In this document: piece by piece, positions 42,821 to 52,464 of the stretch
How the letters are laid out: each line of letters starts with the position of its first letter
Numbering within the stretch: the first letter of the stretch is position 1
NCBI GenBank assembly: GCA_001801175.1
Contig: MGWZ01000063.1
Location: forward strand, 1-59,661
Reading direction: 5' to 3'
DNA: 59,661 nt
Origin: Gallionellales bacterium RIFCSPLOWO2_02_FULL_57_47
Lineage (GTDB): Bacteria > Pseudomonadota > Gammaproteobacteria > Burkholderiales > Gallionellaceae
Translations under genes and position numbers: made by a program
Notes under the pieces: generated by a model
What the model was told of the DNA's origin: nothing
Seen by the model: only the letters and a program-made list of their open reading frames with translations
Databases searched by the model: none

Positions 42821-45277
42821 ATGTCCACTTGGCTCCACCGCACCGAACAGGGTTTCGAAAAATTCGGCCATCTTATCTACCGTCGCCGCTGGCTGGCCAT
42901 TGCCGCGATGCTGCTGTTTGCGGCGGGATTCCTGTCGCAGTTGCCCAAGGCCACCATCGACACTTCGACCGAGGGATTCCTGCAAGCCGACGATCCGATC
43001 CTGCTCACCTACAACGCTTTCCGCGAGCAGTTCGGTCGCGACGAGCTGATGCTGATCGCCGTCACGCGCCCCGAGGGGGTGTTCGAACCGGCGTTCCTGG
43101 ACAAACTGCGCGACTTCCATCGCGAACTGGAGAGCGGGTTGCCCCATATTGACGACATCACCAGCCTGGTGAACGCGCGTAACACGCGCGGCGCCGAGGG
43201 GGAACTGATCGTCGAGGACCTGCTGGAGCATTGGCCGGAGACGCCGGAGCAGTTGGCCGTGATCAAGCAGCGCGCCCTGGAAAATCCCGTTTATCGCAAC
43301 ATGCTCCTGTCCGAGGATGCCACCATCACCACGGTGGTGGTGAAGACCAATGCCTACAGCGATGAAGGTACTGGCGATGCACTGGCCGGTTTCGACGAAC
43401 CGGCGACCGATGCCAAACCGGTGCAGCGTCGTTTCCTCAGCGATGCCGAAAACAGCGCGGTGGTGCGCAAGGCCGCCGAGATCGCCGCGCATTATCAGGG
43501 CGCCGACTTCCATATTCAGATGGCGGGCGCCCCGGTCTTCAACGATGTGCTCAAGACCGCGATGCAGGAGAACATCCGCCGCTTCATGGGCATGGCGATG
43601 CTGATCATCGGAGCGCTGCTGTTCCTGATGTTCCGCCGCGTCTCCGGAGTGGTGCTGCCACTGGGCGTGGTGGTGCTGTCGCTGCTCTCGACCGTTGGCC
43701 TGATGGCGGCCACCGGCACCGCCATCAAGCTGCCCACCCAGATACTCCCCTCGTTTCTGCTGGCTGTCGGGGTGGGCGCCACGGTCCATCTGCTCGCCAT
43801 CTTCTACCGCCACTACCAGAAGGTGCACGACAAGGAGGAGGCTATCGCTTATACGCTGGGCCACTCCGGTCTGGCGATTGTGATGACCAGCCTCACTACC
43901 GCCGCCGGTCTTGCCTCCTTCGCTGGCACGCCGGTGGCGCCCATCTCCGATCTCGGCTACTTCGCCTCCGCAGGCGTACTTATCGCACTGGTCTTCAGTT
44001 TGATCCTGTTGCCGGCCTTGCTTGCCGTCATGCCACTCAAGAGCATCAGCACGGCAGGTGCCGCGACACGCCATGCACGCATGGATCGATTCCTGCTGGC
44101 GGTGGCCGATTTCGCGGTGAACCGTTACCGCCTCATCCTCGCGGTCAGTGCCGCCATTTTTGTGTTCGGCCTGGCGGGCGTGATGCAGGTGCGCTTCTCC
44201 CACATGCCGCTCCATTGGCTGCATAAAAACGAGCCGCTACGCCAGGCCACCAGCTATATCGATGAGAAGATGAAAGGGAGCAGCACTGTCGAGGTGATCG
44301 TCAAGACCGGACGCGAGAACGGTCTCTACGAACCGGCGATCCTCAACGGTCTGGAACAAATGCGCACGGAAATGGAGGCGATCCGGCAGGGCGAATTGTT
44401 TGTCGGCAAGACCACATCGGTGGCCGACATCCTCAAGGAGACCAACCGCGCTCTCAACGAAAACCGTCCCGAAGCCTATACGTTGCCCCAGAAGCGCGAC
44501 CTGATCGCACAGGAGTTCCTGCTGTTCGAAAATTCAGGCTCCGATGATCTGGAGGACTTCGTCGATTCGGGCTTTACCCAGGCGCGCTTCACCGCCAAGA
44601 CGCCGTGGCTCGATTCGCTGGTCTATCCGCCATTCATCCGCACCATCGAGGAGAAGGCGCGGGCCATCTTCGGCGACAATGCAGACATCACCATTACCGG
44701 TACCGCCGCGCTGTTCGGCCGCACCTTCGCCGCATCAATCGAGAGCACGGCGCGCAGCTATCTGTGGGCCTTTGCCATCATCACCGTGATGATGATCACC
44801 CTCATGGGCAACCTGCGCATGGGGCTGGTCAGCATGATCCCCAACCTCTTGCCCATCTTCCTCACCATCGGGCTGATGGGCTGGCTCGGCATCCCGCTCG
44901 ACATGTTCACCATGCTGATCGGCTCAATCGCCATCGGCCTGGCGGTGGACGACACCATCCACTTCATGCACAACTACCGCCGCTATCACCACAGCAGCGG
45001 CGACGTGCGGCACGCGGTAGAGCAGACCCTGCTCGGCGCGGGGCGAGCCATGCTGGTGACATCGATCGTGCTATCCACCGGTTTCTTCATCTACATGTTC
45101 TCCAACCTGAGCAACCTGTTCGCTTTCGGCTTGCTCACCGGTTTCACCATCATCACCGCGCTGGTGGCCGACTTCCTGCTCACCCCGGCGCTGATGGCCG
45201 CCATGAGTTCGCGCATGGTGAGCGCGGAAGAAGATCATCGTTATGAAGATGCCGAAGACGAATCCAACGCCGCCTGA
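42821..45277 (+). CDS. RND-superfamily (MMPL/HpnN-like) exporter
   Basis: This 818-residue inner-membrane protein has two repeated halves, each with a helix, a large periplasmic loop and five further helices. First half: WLAIAAMLLFAAGFLSQLPK, loop, then GMAMLIIGALLFLMFRRVSG onward. Second half: LILAVSAAIFVFGLAGVMQV, loop, then LWAFAIITVMMITLMGNLRM. SIAIGLAVDDTIHFMHNYRR is the conserved helix with the proton-relay Asp pair. This is the MMPL/HpnN type that moves lipids or hopanoids rather than the drug-efflux AcrB type, and it has no adaptor gene. AAAGGAG precedes the ATG. The periplasmic loop contains DALAGFDEP (about 187-195), echoed in the barrel protein downstream. Confidence 0.88.
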   Translation: MSTWLHRTEQGFEKFGHLIYRRRWLAIAAMLLFAAGFLSQLPKATIDTSTEGFLQADDPILLTYNAFREQFGRDELMLIAVTRPEGVFEPAFLDKLRDFHRELESGLPHIDDITSLVNARNTRGAEGELIVEDLLEHWPETPEQLAVIKQRALENPVYRNMLLSEDATITTVVVKTNAYSDEGTGDALAGFDEPATDAKPVQRRFLSDAENSAVVRKAAEIAAHYQGADFHIQMAGAPVFNDVLKTAMQENIRRFMGMAMLIIGALLFLMFRRVSGVVLPLGVVVLSLLSTVGLMAATGTAIKLPTQILPSFLLAVGVGATVHLLAIFYRHYQKVHDKEEAIAYTLGHSGLAIVMTSLTTAAGLASFAGTPVAPISDLGYFASAGVLIALVFSLILLPALLAVMPLKSISTAGAATRHARMDRFLLAVADFAVNRYRLILAVSAAIFVFGLAGVMQVRFSHMPLHWLHKNEPLRQATSYIDEKMKGSSTVEVIVKTGRENGLYEPAILNGLEQMRTEMEAIRQGELFVGKTTSVADILKETNRALNENRPEAYTLPQKRDLIAQEFLLFENSGSDDLEDFVDSGFTQARFTAKTPWLDSLVYPPFIRTIEEKARAIFGDNADITITGTAALFGRTFAASIESTARSYLWAFAIITVMMITLMGNLRMGLVSMIPNLLPIFLTIGLMGWLGIPLDMFTMLIGSIAIGLAVDDTIHFMHNYRRYHHSSGDVRHAVEQTLLGAGRAMLVTSIVLSTGFFIYMFSNLSNLFAFGLLTGFTIITALVADFLLTPALMAAMSSRMVSAEEDHRYEDAEDESNAA

Positions 45278-45288
45278 AAGGATCCACC

Positions 45289-46092
45289 ATGAACTACAAA
45301 TATTATTTTTGCGCCACACTCCTGCTTGCCGCCTTTGCCTCGGCCCCCGTTGCCGCCGCCGACCTGAGCGGGCGCGAGATCATGCAGCGTGTCGATGACC
45401 GCGACGACGGCGATAACGGCAGCTCCGAGATGGAGATGGCGCTTATCGACAAGAGCGGCCACGAGCGTTCGCGCAAGATCCGCTCCTTCAACAAGGACAA
45501 GGGCGAGGACAAGCTGCGCATCATGTTTTTTCTCGAACCCGCCGACGTTAAGGACACCGGCTTTCTAACTTACGACTACGACGACCCCAGGAAGGATGAC
45601 GATCAGTGGCTCTACCTGCCGGCCCTGCGCAAGACCAAGCGCATCGCCTCCAGCGACAAGAGCGGCAGCTTCATGGGTTCCGACTTCAACTATGCCGACA
45701 TGACGCGCAAGGATCTTGATGCCTACGACTTCAAGATACTCAAGGAGGAAGAGGTGCGTGGTGCGAAAACATGGGTGATCGAAGCGGTTCCCAAGACACG
45801 CGAAGAGATCGAAGAGACCGGCTACACCAAATCGGTGGTGTTCGTGCGCCAGGACAATTACGTCGTCGCGCGCGCCGTGCACTGGGAAAAGGAAGGTGGA
45901 CGCCTCAAGTACATGGACGCCACAAAGATCGAAAAGATCGACGGCATCTGGACCGTCACCGAAAACTCCATGACCACCAAACAGAGCAACGAGACGCTGC
46001 ACAAGACCGTGCTGCGCTTCTCCAACGTCAAATACAACCAGAATCTCGCCGAGGATATGTTTACGGTGAGGCGGTTGGAGAAGGGGCTGTAG
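45289..46092 (+). CDS. LolA-like outer-membrane lipoprotein-sorting family protein
   Basis: This 267-residue periplasmic protein has a signal peptide (MNYKYYFCATLLLAAFASAPVAAA). The mature domain is the LolA/LppX-type half-barrel found beside RND lipid exporters: DLSGREIMQRVDDRDDG, RIMFFLEPADVKDTGFLTYD, DDQWLYLPALRKTKRIASSD, SFMGSDFNYADMTRKDLDAY. The family is thought to carry lipid or lipoprotein between membranes. It starts 11 bp after the exporter (AAGGA site) and is followed by an outer-membrane barrel, so substrate could pass from RND to this protein to the barrel. That route is an inference from order. Confidence 0.87.
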   Translation: MNYKYYFCATLLLAAFASAPVAAADLSGREIMQRVDDRDDGDNGSSEMEMALIDKSGHERSRKIRSFNKDKGEDKLRIMFFLEPADVKDTGFLTYDYDDPRKDDDQWLYLPALRKTKRIASSDKSGSFMGSDFNYADMTRKDLDAYDFKILKEEEVRGAKTWVIEAVPKTREEIEETGYTKSVVFVRQDNYVVARAVHWEKEGGRLKYMDATKIEKIDGIWTVTENSMTTKQSNETLHKTVLRFSNVKYNQNLAEDMFTVRRLEKGL

Positions 46093-46124
46093 GAGCCGCG
46101 CGCCGCTTTAGGCGCTTACATGCC

Positions 46125-47537
46125 ATGTATTCAAGGTTACTTAACACATTAGCGCTTGCCGCCACTTCATTATTATGGTGCGGAATATCCTGCGCAGAAT
46201 CCTCACTCGATCAAGCGCTCGAAGGGTTCGATGAACCTGCACCATCATCAACCGCGTCCATCAATGACGCGCTGGAAGGTTTCGATGATTTTGCGGTTAC
46301 ACCTGCGAAAAACGAAACCCGGCAGAAGGCCGATGCGCCGTGGCGCTTCTCCGGCGCAACCACGCTCTCGACGACCTGGAACTACGCCCATGACGCCCCC
46401 GCGCCGGGGGAGAGCGACCATCGTGGGCTGTCGCGGTTGCGCGGCAAGCTCAGTCTCGAATTGGATGGCCAGTTGAACGAAACATGGCGCGCGCACTTGA
46501 GCGGCTACACCTTTTACGACGCGGCCTATGCGCTCAAGGGCCGCGATGGATACACCAACGAATTCATCGGCTCGATGGAGAGCGAGGCGGAGCTGGGCGA
46601 GGCATTCGTCCAGGGGCGGCTGCACAGTTCGCTCGATCTAAAGCTGGGGCGGCAGATCGTGGTGTGGGGCAAGTCCGATTCGCTGCGCGTTACCGATGTG
46701 ATCAATCCGCTCGATAACCGGGAGCCGGGGATGGTCGATATCGAGGATCTGCGCTTGCCCCTGACCATGGCACGCGCCGATCTCTATCTCGGCGACTGGG
46801 GCCTCACCGCACTCGCGATTCCCGAGATCCGCTTCAACAAAAATCCGGCCTGGGGCTCCGATTTCTATCCCACGGCAATGCTCTCACCGAAGGAGATCAC
46901 GCCGGAAGACGGCGGCGGCAATACCGAGTACGCCTTCGCCGCGAACGGACTCTTCAGCGGCTGGGATCTCTCGCTCTACTGGGCAAAGCTGTACGATGAC
47001 TCGCCACATGCCGTGGTGGTGAACGGTCTGCCACAATTGCAGCACAGCCGCCTTACCATGGCCGGATTTGCCGTCAATGTGGCGCTGGGTAACTGGCTGG
47101 TGAAGAGCGAAGCGGCACGTTTCAGCGGCGTTCAATATACCGGCGCAACTTCCGCGTACGCACGCAGCGATATCATGCTCGGTGCCGATTACAGCGGATT
47201 TGCCGACACCACTCTTACACTGGAAGCGGTCAATCGCCGCATCGGCGATTACGACATTGCACTGAACAATGCCGGAATCCCCGAGAAGGAGTGGCAAACG
47301 GCAGTTCGCTACCAGGGCGATTTCCTTCATGCGCGCCTCCACCTTATCGTGCTCGCCTCGGCCTTTGGCAAAAGGTTCGACGAAGGGGGTTTCACCCGCC
47401 TTTCTGCAGCCTACGACCTTGCCGACGCTACGACCATTACCGCCGGGGTCATCAGTTATCAGTCTGGAGAGAAATTTCCCTTCGATGCCATTGCCGACAA
47501 TGACCGGATCTTTGTCGATCTGAAATACAGTTTTTAA
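46125..47537 (+). CDS. Outer-membrane beta-barrel protein (DUF1302-like)
   Basis: This 470-residue protein has a signal peptide (MYSRLLNTLALAATSLLWCG). A short linker with two copies of an acidic motif (DQALEGFDEP and NDALEGFDDF) follows, then a barrel of about 400 residues with strands such as GKLSLELDGQLNETWRAHLS, LGRQIVVWGKSDSLRVTDVI, and a final IFVDLKYSF ending in Phe. The VVWGKSD...DVINP signature fits DUF1302-type outer-membrane proteins that accompany RND/LolA-like transporters. The start is the ATG at 46125; the frame upstream overlaps the previous gene in another frame. No strong ribosome site. Probable outer-membrane component of the operon. Confidence 0.8.
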   Translation: MYSRLLNTLALAATSLLWCGISCAESSLDQALEGFDEPAPSSTASINDALEGFDDFAVTPAKNETRQKADAPWRFSGATTLSTTWNYAHDAPAPGESDHRGLSRLRGKLSLELDGQLNETWRAHLSGYTFYDAAYALKGRDGYTNEFIGSMESEAELGEAFVQGRLHSSLDLKLGRQIVVWGKSDSLRVTDVINPLDNREPGMVDIEDLRLPLTMARADLYLGDWGLTALAIPEIRFNKNPAWGSDFYPTAMLSPKEITPEDGGGNTEYAFAANGLFSGWDLSLYWAKLYDDSPHAVVVNGLPQLQHSRLTMAGFAVNVALGNWLVKSEAARFSGVQYTGATSAYARSDIMLGADYSGFADTTLTLEAVNRRIGDYDIALNNAGIPEKEWQTAVRYQGDFLHARLHLIVLASAFGKRFDEGGFTRLSAAYDLADATTITAGVISYQSGEKFPFDAIADNDRIFVDLKYSF

Positions 47538-47657
47538 ACCTGGGAAAAGGTGCGCAGCAGAGAACACAGAGGATGAAGCTTGCAGTACAGCAGGTGGCTA
47601 ATGGCATATTTATACTTTGTGCATGATGGTAATGGATCGCGGTGCTGTAGAGTCCGG

Positions 47658-48587
47658 TCATACCCAGTCTTTGGGCACCAAAAACTCCTCATATAGCTCT
47701 GCTTCAGCCGTGCCTTTTTCGGGATGCCAGTCATAGCGCCATTTCACCAGCGGCGGCATCGAGAGCAGAATGGATTCGGTGCGGCCGCTGGATTGCAGGC
47801 CGAAGATGGTGCCGCGGTCGATTACCAGGTTGAATTCGACATAGCGGCCGCGCCGGTAGAGTTGAAAATCGCGCTCGCGCTCGCCATAGGGTATGTCTTT
47901 GCGGCGTTCCAGGATAGGCACGTAGGCGGACAGGAAATGATCGCCGACGCTTTGCTGGATCGCAAATGCGGTGGCGAAATCCGGTTCGCTCAGATCGTCG
48001 AAAAAGATACCGCCGATGCCGCGCGGTTCGCTGCGATGTTTGAGATAAAAATATTCGTCGCACCACTTCTTGAATTTGGGATGCAGGTCGTCGCCGAACG
48101 GCATCAGCGCATTCTTGCAGGTTTGGTGGAAATGCACCGCGTCTTCCTCGAAACCGTAATAGGGCGTCAAGTCCATACCGCCGCCGAACCAGAACACCGG
48201 CGGTTCGCCCTCTTTCATTGCCACGAACATGCGCACATTCATATGCGTGGTGGGCGCGTAGGGGTTGCGCGGATGCAGCACCAGCGACACGCCCATCGCT
48301 TCCCAGCGGCGGCCCGCCAGTTCCGGGCGGTGCGCCGTCGCGGATGGCGGCATCCTGTCGCCCTTCACATGCGAAAACGCCACGCCGCCGCGTTCCAGCA
48401 CGTTGCCTTCCTCGAGGATGCAGCTTCTGCCTGTCCCGAGCGTGGTCGAGGGGCCGCCACCGCCTTCCGGTCGGTCCCAGCTGTCACGGCGGAATTTCCT
48501 GCCGTCCACCTGCTCCAGCCGTTCGACGATGAGTTCTTGCAGTTTGACAAGGTATTCCCTGACGGCTGCGGAATCGAAGTTGCTCAT
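47658..48587 (-). CDS. hemF: Oxygen-dependent coproporphyrinogen III oxidase
   Basis: This 309-residue enzyme converts coproporphyrinogen III to protoporphyrinogen IX using O2. Family blocks present: [88 protein letters not shown]. Between GGGG and [19 protein letters not shown], eight additional residues (PSTTLGTG, codons 46-53) are encoded by a 24-bp repeat B copy; other HemF proteins run directly from GGGG into R-[SR]. The loop is near the substrate-binding side, so the insertion must be tolerated. GGGGGA precedes the ATG; tsaC lies 12 bp upstream. Confidence 0.96.
   Translation of the reverse strand: MSNFDSAAVREYLVKLQELIVERLEQVDGRKFRRDSWDRPEGGGGPSTTLGTGRSCILEEGNVLERGGVAFSHVKGDRMPPSATAHRPELAGRRWEAMGVSLVLHPRNPYAPTTHMNVRMFVAMKEGEPPVFWFGGGMDLTPYYGFEEDAVHFHQTCKNALMPFGDDLHPKFKKWCDEYFYLKHRSEPRGIGGIFFDDLSEPDFATAFAIQQSVGDHFLSAYVPILERRKDIPYGERERDFQLYRRGRYVEFNLVIDRGTIFGLQSSGRTESILLSMPPLVKWRYDWHPEKGTAEAELYEEFLVPKDWV
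48429..48452. repeat. 24-bp repeat B insertion in hemF
   Basis: The coding strand reads CCCTCGACCACGCTCGG followed by GACAGGC, exactly eight codons (46-53), inserted between conserved GGGG and RS of HemF. It matches the same family as copies in purD and fthC: CCYTCGRC, a 3-4 bp spacer, then CTCRGGAC. Confidence 0.8.
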
Positions 48588-48599
48588 GTTTCCCCCTGT

Positions 48600-49157
48600 T
48601 TAACTGCGGATAATTTGGCCATCCACCCATGCGCGGATCGTGGAAGGCTTTTTGCGCTTGCCCACGCGCCCCGGCAACACCCACACCTTGCGTCCGAGCA
48701 TACGCCGGCACTCGGCGTAAGTCCTGGCGGGGCGCTGCCCGCTGCGATTGGCGCTGGTGGAAACCAGCGCGCTGTTCACGCCCCGGCAGAGCAGCGCAGC
48801 TTGTGGATGTGCGGTTAACCGCACCGCCAGGGTGCCATGTGAGCCGCGCAGCCAGCGCGGTGTTGAATGATGGGCCGGCATGAGGTAAGTGATCGCTTGC
48901 GCTCCATCGCTCTTCAATCTTGCCTGTTCTTCAGGCGTGAGCGGTTGCAGATAACGCGCCACTTGCTTGTAACCCGCTGCAATCAGGATCAGCCCTTTGT
49001 GCTGCGGGCGTTGCTTGAGCTTGAGCAGGCGCAGCACGGCAGTGCGGTTGTCAGGGTCGCAGCCCAGTCCGTAGCAGGATTCGGTGGGGTAGGCGATCAG
49101 GCCGCCGCGCCTGAGGTGTGCGGCAATGCGGCGATACGATGTGCTATTGCGGAACAA
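48600..49157 (-). CDS. tsaC: Threonylcarbamoyl-AMP synthase (Sua5/YrdC family)
   Basis: This 185-residue single-domain YrdC protein makes threonylcarbamoyl-AMP for the t6A37 modification of ANN-decoding tRNAs. Key parts are the nucleotide-site RRGGLIAYPTESCYGLGCDP, KQRPQHKGLILIAA and LVSTSANRSGQRPA. It lacks the C-terminal Sua5 domain, as in E. coli TsaC. The only fitting start is TTG at 49157, behind AGGAAG in the last codons of purD; the purD stop codon lies immediately before it, so re-initiation is likely. hemF follows after 12 bp. Confidence 0.92.
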   Translation of the reverse strand: MFRNSTSYRRIAAHLRRGGLIAYPTESCYGLGCDPDNRTAVLRLLKLKQRPQHKGLILIAAGYKQVARYLQPLTPEEQARLKSDGAQAITYLMPAHHSTPRWLRGSHGTLAVRLTAHPQAALLCRGVNSALVSTSANRSGQRPARTYAECRRMLGRKVWVLPGRVGKRKKPSTIRAWVDGQIIRS

Positions 49158-50471
49158 CTACTTCCTGTGAACAGCAATCGCGCGCCAGCCGATGTCGCGC
49201 CGCATCTGGCATCCGTCGAAATGAATGCGGTCGGCGAGTTCATAGGCGTGTTTCTGCGCAGCTTTCACCATCGTGCCGAGTGCGACGACGCACAGCACGC
49301 GTCCGCCGCTGGTGACTACGTTGCCGTCATGCAAGGCAGTACCGGCATGGAACACATGCGCGTCTTCCAGTTCTTTTGCCCGTGGCCCAGGCAGCCCGCT
49401 GATGACATCGCCCTTGCGCGGAGCATCCGGATAATTCGCCGCCGCCAGCACCACGCCCAGTGCGGTGCGCCGGTCCCATTCCGCTTCTATCTGGTCGAGC
49501 GTGCCGTTGATGGCATGTTCGACGATCACTGAAAAATCGCTTTTCAGGCGCAGCATGATAGGCTGGGTTTCCGGGTCGCCCATGCGGCAGTTGAATTCCA
49601 GCACCTTGATGCCGCCCTGCGGGTCGATCATCAGCCCGGCGTACAGAAAACCGGTGTAGGTAATGCCTTCGCTTTCCATGCCGCGCACTGTCGGCCCGAT
49701 CACTTCGCGCAGCACGCGCGCATGGATATCCGGGGTGACCACCGGGGCGGGCGAATACGCGCCCATGCCGCCGGTGTTGGGGCCGTTGTCGCCGTCCAGC
49801 AGGCGTTTGTGATCCTGGCTGGTCGCCATCGGCAAAACATTTTTTCCGTCGACCATGACGATGAAACTGGCTTCCTCCCCAGCCAAAAATTCTTCGATCA
49901 CCACGCGCGCACCGTCCCTTCGGCCAGGCTCAGGACTGGCATCGCCCGGCTTGTTATCGGACAGCATCATGTCGATCGCAGCGAACGCCTCGTCCTTGCT
50001 CATCGCAACGACCACACCCTTGCCCGCGGCAAGTCCGTCAGCCTTGATGACGATGGGCGCACCGTGCTTTTCGACATAGGCGCGCGCGGCGGCGATGTCG
50101 CTGAAGGTCTCGAAGAATGCGGTGGGAATGTTGTGCCGCACCATGAAACGCTTGGCGAAATCCTTGGAGGATTCCAGCTGTGCGGCGGCCCTGGTAGGCC
50201 CGAAGATTTTCAGCCCTGCGGCACGGAAGGCATCGACCACGCCCGCCGCCAGCGGCGCTTCCGGGCCGACCACGGTGAGTTCGATGTTTTCGCGCTTGAC
50301 GAATTCGATCAGGTCGGGAATGGCGGTGATGGCAAAATTTTCCACGCCATCTTCCAGCGCCGTTCCGGCATTGCCCGGCGCGACATACACTTTCTGCACC
50401 CTGGCGCCTTGCGCCAGACGCCACGCCAGCGCGTGTTCGCGGCCACCACTTCCTATTACCAGAATTTTCAT
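49158..50471 (-). CDS. purD: Phosphoribosylamine-glycine ligase (GAR synthetase)
   Basis: This 437-residue ATP-grasp enzyme performs the second step of purine synthesis. It begins [20 protein letters not shown] and contains [37 protein letters not shown] and [17 protein letters not shown]. Between NKPGDA and [18 protein letters not shown], codons 179-186 add SPEPGRRD, a 24-bp repeat B copy absent from normal PurD, in the loop before the lid of the ATP-grasp domain. It is in the purH-purD-tsaC-hemF run; 68 bp with a palindromic element separate it from purH. Confidence 0.96.
   Translation of the reverse strand: MKILVIGSGGREHALAWRLAQGARVQKVYVAPGNAGTALEDGVENFAITAIPDLIEFVKRENIELTVVGPEAPLAAGVVDAFRAAGLKIFGPTRAAAQLESSKDFAKRFMVRHNIPTAFFETFSDIAAARAYVEKHGAPIVIKADGLAAGKGVVVAMSKDEAFAAIDMMLSDNKPGDASPEPGRRDGARVVIEEFLAGEEASFIVMVDGKNVLPMATSQDHKRLLDGDNGPNTGGMGAYSPAPVVTPDIHARVLREVIGPTVRGMESEGITYTGFLYAGLMIDPQGGIKVLEFNCRMGDPETQPIMLRLKSDFSVIVEHAINGTLDQIEAEWDRRTALGVVLAAANYPDAPRKGDVISGLPGPRAKELEDAHVFHAGTALHDGNVVTSGGRVLCVVALGTMVKAAQKHAYELADRIHFDGCQMRRDIGWRAIAVHRK
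49914..49937. repeat. 24-bp repeat B insertion in purD
   Basis: The plus strand reads GTCCCTTCGGCCAGGCTC followed by AGGACT, eight codons (179-186) on the coding strand, in opposite orientation to the hemF copy. Conserved PurD sequence resumes directly on both sides (GDA and GARVVIEEF). Confidence 0.8.
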
Positions 50472-50491
50472 ATCTACCTCGAAGATCAGCC

Positions 50492-50535
50492 GTAGGTCGG
50501 GCTTTGCCCGACATGGTGGGCAGAGCCCACCCTAC
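50492..50535. repeat. Double-hairpin palindromic element between purH and purD
   Basis: Two adjacent perfect hairpins, GTCGGGC-TTT-GCCCGAC (50496-50512) and GGTGGGC-AGA-GCCCACC (50515-50531), are enclosed by GTAGG (50492) and CCTAC (50531-50535). The bounding motif and design match the element at 27586-27646. Confidence 0.75.
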
Positions 50536-50539
50536 ATGT

Positions 50540-52105
50540 TTAATGTCTGAAGTGGCGGAAGCCGGTAAACACCATCGCCAACCCATGCTCATCGGCTGCC
50601 GCGATGACTTCCTCATCGCGCATCGAACCGCCCGGCTGGATCACGGCTTTTGCGCCTGCCGCCGCCAGCACGTCGATGCCGTCGCGGAACGGGAAGAAGG
50701 CATCTGATGACACCACGGAACCTGTCAGGCTCAGCCCGGCGTTCTGCGCCTTGATGCTGGCAATGCGCGTGCTGTCCACGCGGCTCATCTGACCCGCTCC
50801 CACGCCCAGTGTCTGGCCGTTCTTGCAGAACACGATGGCATTGGACTTTACATACTTCGCGACGCGCCAGGCGAACAGCAGGTCTTGCAGTTGTTCCTTG
50901 CTTGGCTGTGCCTTGGTCGCCACCTTGAGCTGAGCTGCCTGCACGTTCAGCGTATCCGGCGACTGTACCAGCAGTCCGCCGCTGACGCGCTTGAAGTCGA
51001 ACTGGTTATGAGCGTTGGACAACGGCACGGTGAGCACGCGCACGTTCTGTTTTGCCGCGGTGACCTTGAGCGCTGCCTCGGAGGCGCTCGGCGCGATGAT
51101 GAGTTCGACGAACTGGTTGGCGGTGATCTGCGTCGCGCTGTCGGCATCCAGTTCGCGGTTGAAGGCGATGATGCCGCCGAACGCCGAAGTGGTGTCGGTC
51201 GCGTAGGCCAGTTTGTAGGCGTTGAGCGGAGTGTCGGCGATCGCCACGCCGCAGGGGTTGGCGTGCTTGACGATGACACAGGCGGGTTGATCGAAGGTCT
51301 TGACCAGTTCCCATGCGGCATCGGCATCGCCTATGTTGTTGTAGGACAGTTCCTTGCCCTGCAGCTGGGTGTAGTCGGCAATGCCGCCCGCCACCGGGTT
51401 GAGGTCGCGGTAGAACGCCGCGCTTTGATGAGGGTTCTCGCCGTAACGCATCTCCTGCACCTTGGCGAAATTGAAATTGATCTGCGCCGGGAACGCGCTC
51501 TTGGTGCCGTCCGCATCGATCGCGGTGAGATAGTTGCTGATCGCGCTGTCGTAGGCAGCGGTATGCGAAAACGCCTTCTTCGCCAGATCGAAACGCGTGG
51601 CGTCGGAGACGGCTCCGTCATTGGTCTGCATTTCGGCCAGCACCGAAGTGTAGTCGGACGGGTCGGTGACGATGGCAACGTGGCCGTGGTTCTTTGCCGC
51701 CGCGCGCACCATGGTCGGGCCGCCGATGTCGATGTTTTCGATGGCATCCTCCAGCGTGCAACCCGGCTTGGCGACGGTCTCCGCAAACGGGTACAGATTT
51801 ACCACCACCAGGTCGATCGTCGGAATGTTGTGTTTTTTGAGCGTTGCAACATGCTCCGGCAGATCGCGCCGCGCCAGGATGCCCGCGTGTACCTTGGGTT
51901 GCAGGGTCTTCACGCGTCCGTCCAGCATCTCCGGAAAGCCGGTGTAATCCGCCACTTCGGTGACAGGGATGCCGTTTTCGGCGAACAGCCTGGCGGTGCC
52001 GCCGGTGGAGAGGATTTTTACGCCGAGCTGGTGCAGTCCCTGCGCGAATTCGAGAACGCCGGATTTATCCGACACGCTGATGAGTGCCTGTTTGATTGTT
52101 GCCAT
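50540..52105 (-). CDS. purH: Bifunctional AICAR transformylase / IMP cyclohydrolase
   Basis: This 521-residue protein catalyses the last two steps of IMP synthesis. The N-terminal MGS-like cyclohydrolase domain begins [20 protein letters not shown] and has [34 protein letters not shown] and [16 protein letters not shown]. The AICAR transformylase domain has [40 protein letters not shown] and [13 protein letters not shown]. Full length. Upstream, fis lies 107 bp away behind a long inverted repeat; purD follows. Confidence 0.97.
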   Translation of the reverse strand: MATIKQALISVSDKSGVLEFAQGLHQLGVKILSTGGTARLFAENGIPVTEVADYTGFPEMLDGRVKTLQPKVHAGILARRDLPEHVATLKKHNIPTIDLVVVNLYPFAETVAKPGCTLEDAIENIDIGGPTMVRAAAKNHGHVAIVTDPSDYTSVLAEMQTNDGAVSDATRFDLAKKAFSHTAAYDSAISNYLTAIDADGTKSAFPAQINFNFAKVQEMRYGENPHQSAAFYRDLNPVAGGIADYTQLQGKELSYNNIGDADAAWELVKTFDQPACVIVKHANPCGVAIADTPLNAYKLAYATDTTSAFGGIIAFNRELDADSATQITANQFVELIIAPSASEAALKVTAAKQNVRVLTVPLSNAHNQFDFKRVSGGLLVQSPDTLNVQAAQLKVATKAQPSKEQLQDLLFAWRVAKYVKSNAIVFCKNGQTLGVGAGQMSRVDSTRIASIKAQNAGLSLTGSVVSSDAFFPFRDGIDVLAAAGAKAVIQPGGSMRDEEVIAAADEHGLAMVFTGFRHFRH

Positions 52106-52123
52106 GATGGTTCCAAGTAAAAA

Positions 52124-52204
52124 AGTCGTTAGTTGTTAGTCATTAGTTGTTAGTTGGGGTTGTGCGCTTCGTGGTTTAACTGGCGACTAACGTCTAACGA
52201 CTGG
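52124..52204. repeat. TTAG-rich long inverted repeat between fis and purH
   Basis: Left arm 52124-52154 (AGTCGTTAGTTGTTAGTC...) and right arm 52175-52204 (...GGCGACTAACGTCTAACGAC) are complementary with a few mismatches around a loop of about 20 bp. Both arms have a TTAGT-type three-base rhythm, as in the element before ubiD. Confidence 0.7.
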
Positions 52205-52212
52205 TTTTGGAA

Positions 52213-52464
52213 TCACGCGATTCCGTGCTGCAGCATTTTCTTGCGCAGGGTGTTGCGGTTGATGCCCAGCATTTCCGAAGCGCGCGTCTGGTTGCCGTCC
52301 ACATGTTCCAGCACCATTTCGAGCAACGGTTTTTCAACGCAAGCCATCACCATGCCATACATGTCGCAGCACGGTTTTTCGCCGTCCAGATCCTTGAAAT
52401 ATTCCTTGAGCGCCTTGCGCACGTAGCGTGCCAGGTCATTTTCGTTGATCAAGCAATCACTCAT
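52213..52464 (-). CDS. fis: Fis-family nucleoid DNA-binding protein
   Basis: This 83-residue protein has the conserved Fis C-terminus: LLEMVLEHVDGNQTRASEML followed by GINRNTLRKKMLQHGI, a helix-turn-helix identical in layout to E. coli Fis. The N-terminal part (NDLARYVRKALKEYFKDL) is the activator/inversion arm. Fis bends DNA and adjusts transcription with growth phase. It overlaps the dusB stop by 4 bp in ATGA, the classic dusB-fis operon in which fis is translated after dusB. Confidence 0.95.
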   Translation of the reverse strand: MSDCLINENDLARYVRKALKEYFKDLDGEKPCCDMYGMVMACVEKPLLEMVLEHVDGNQTRASEMLGINRNTLRKKMLQHGIA

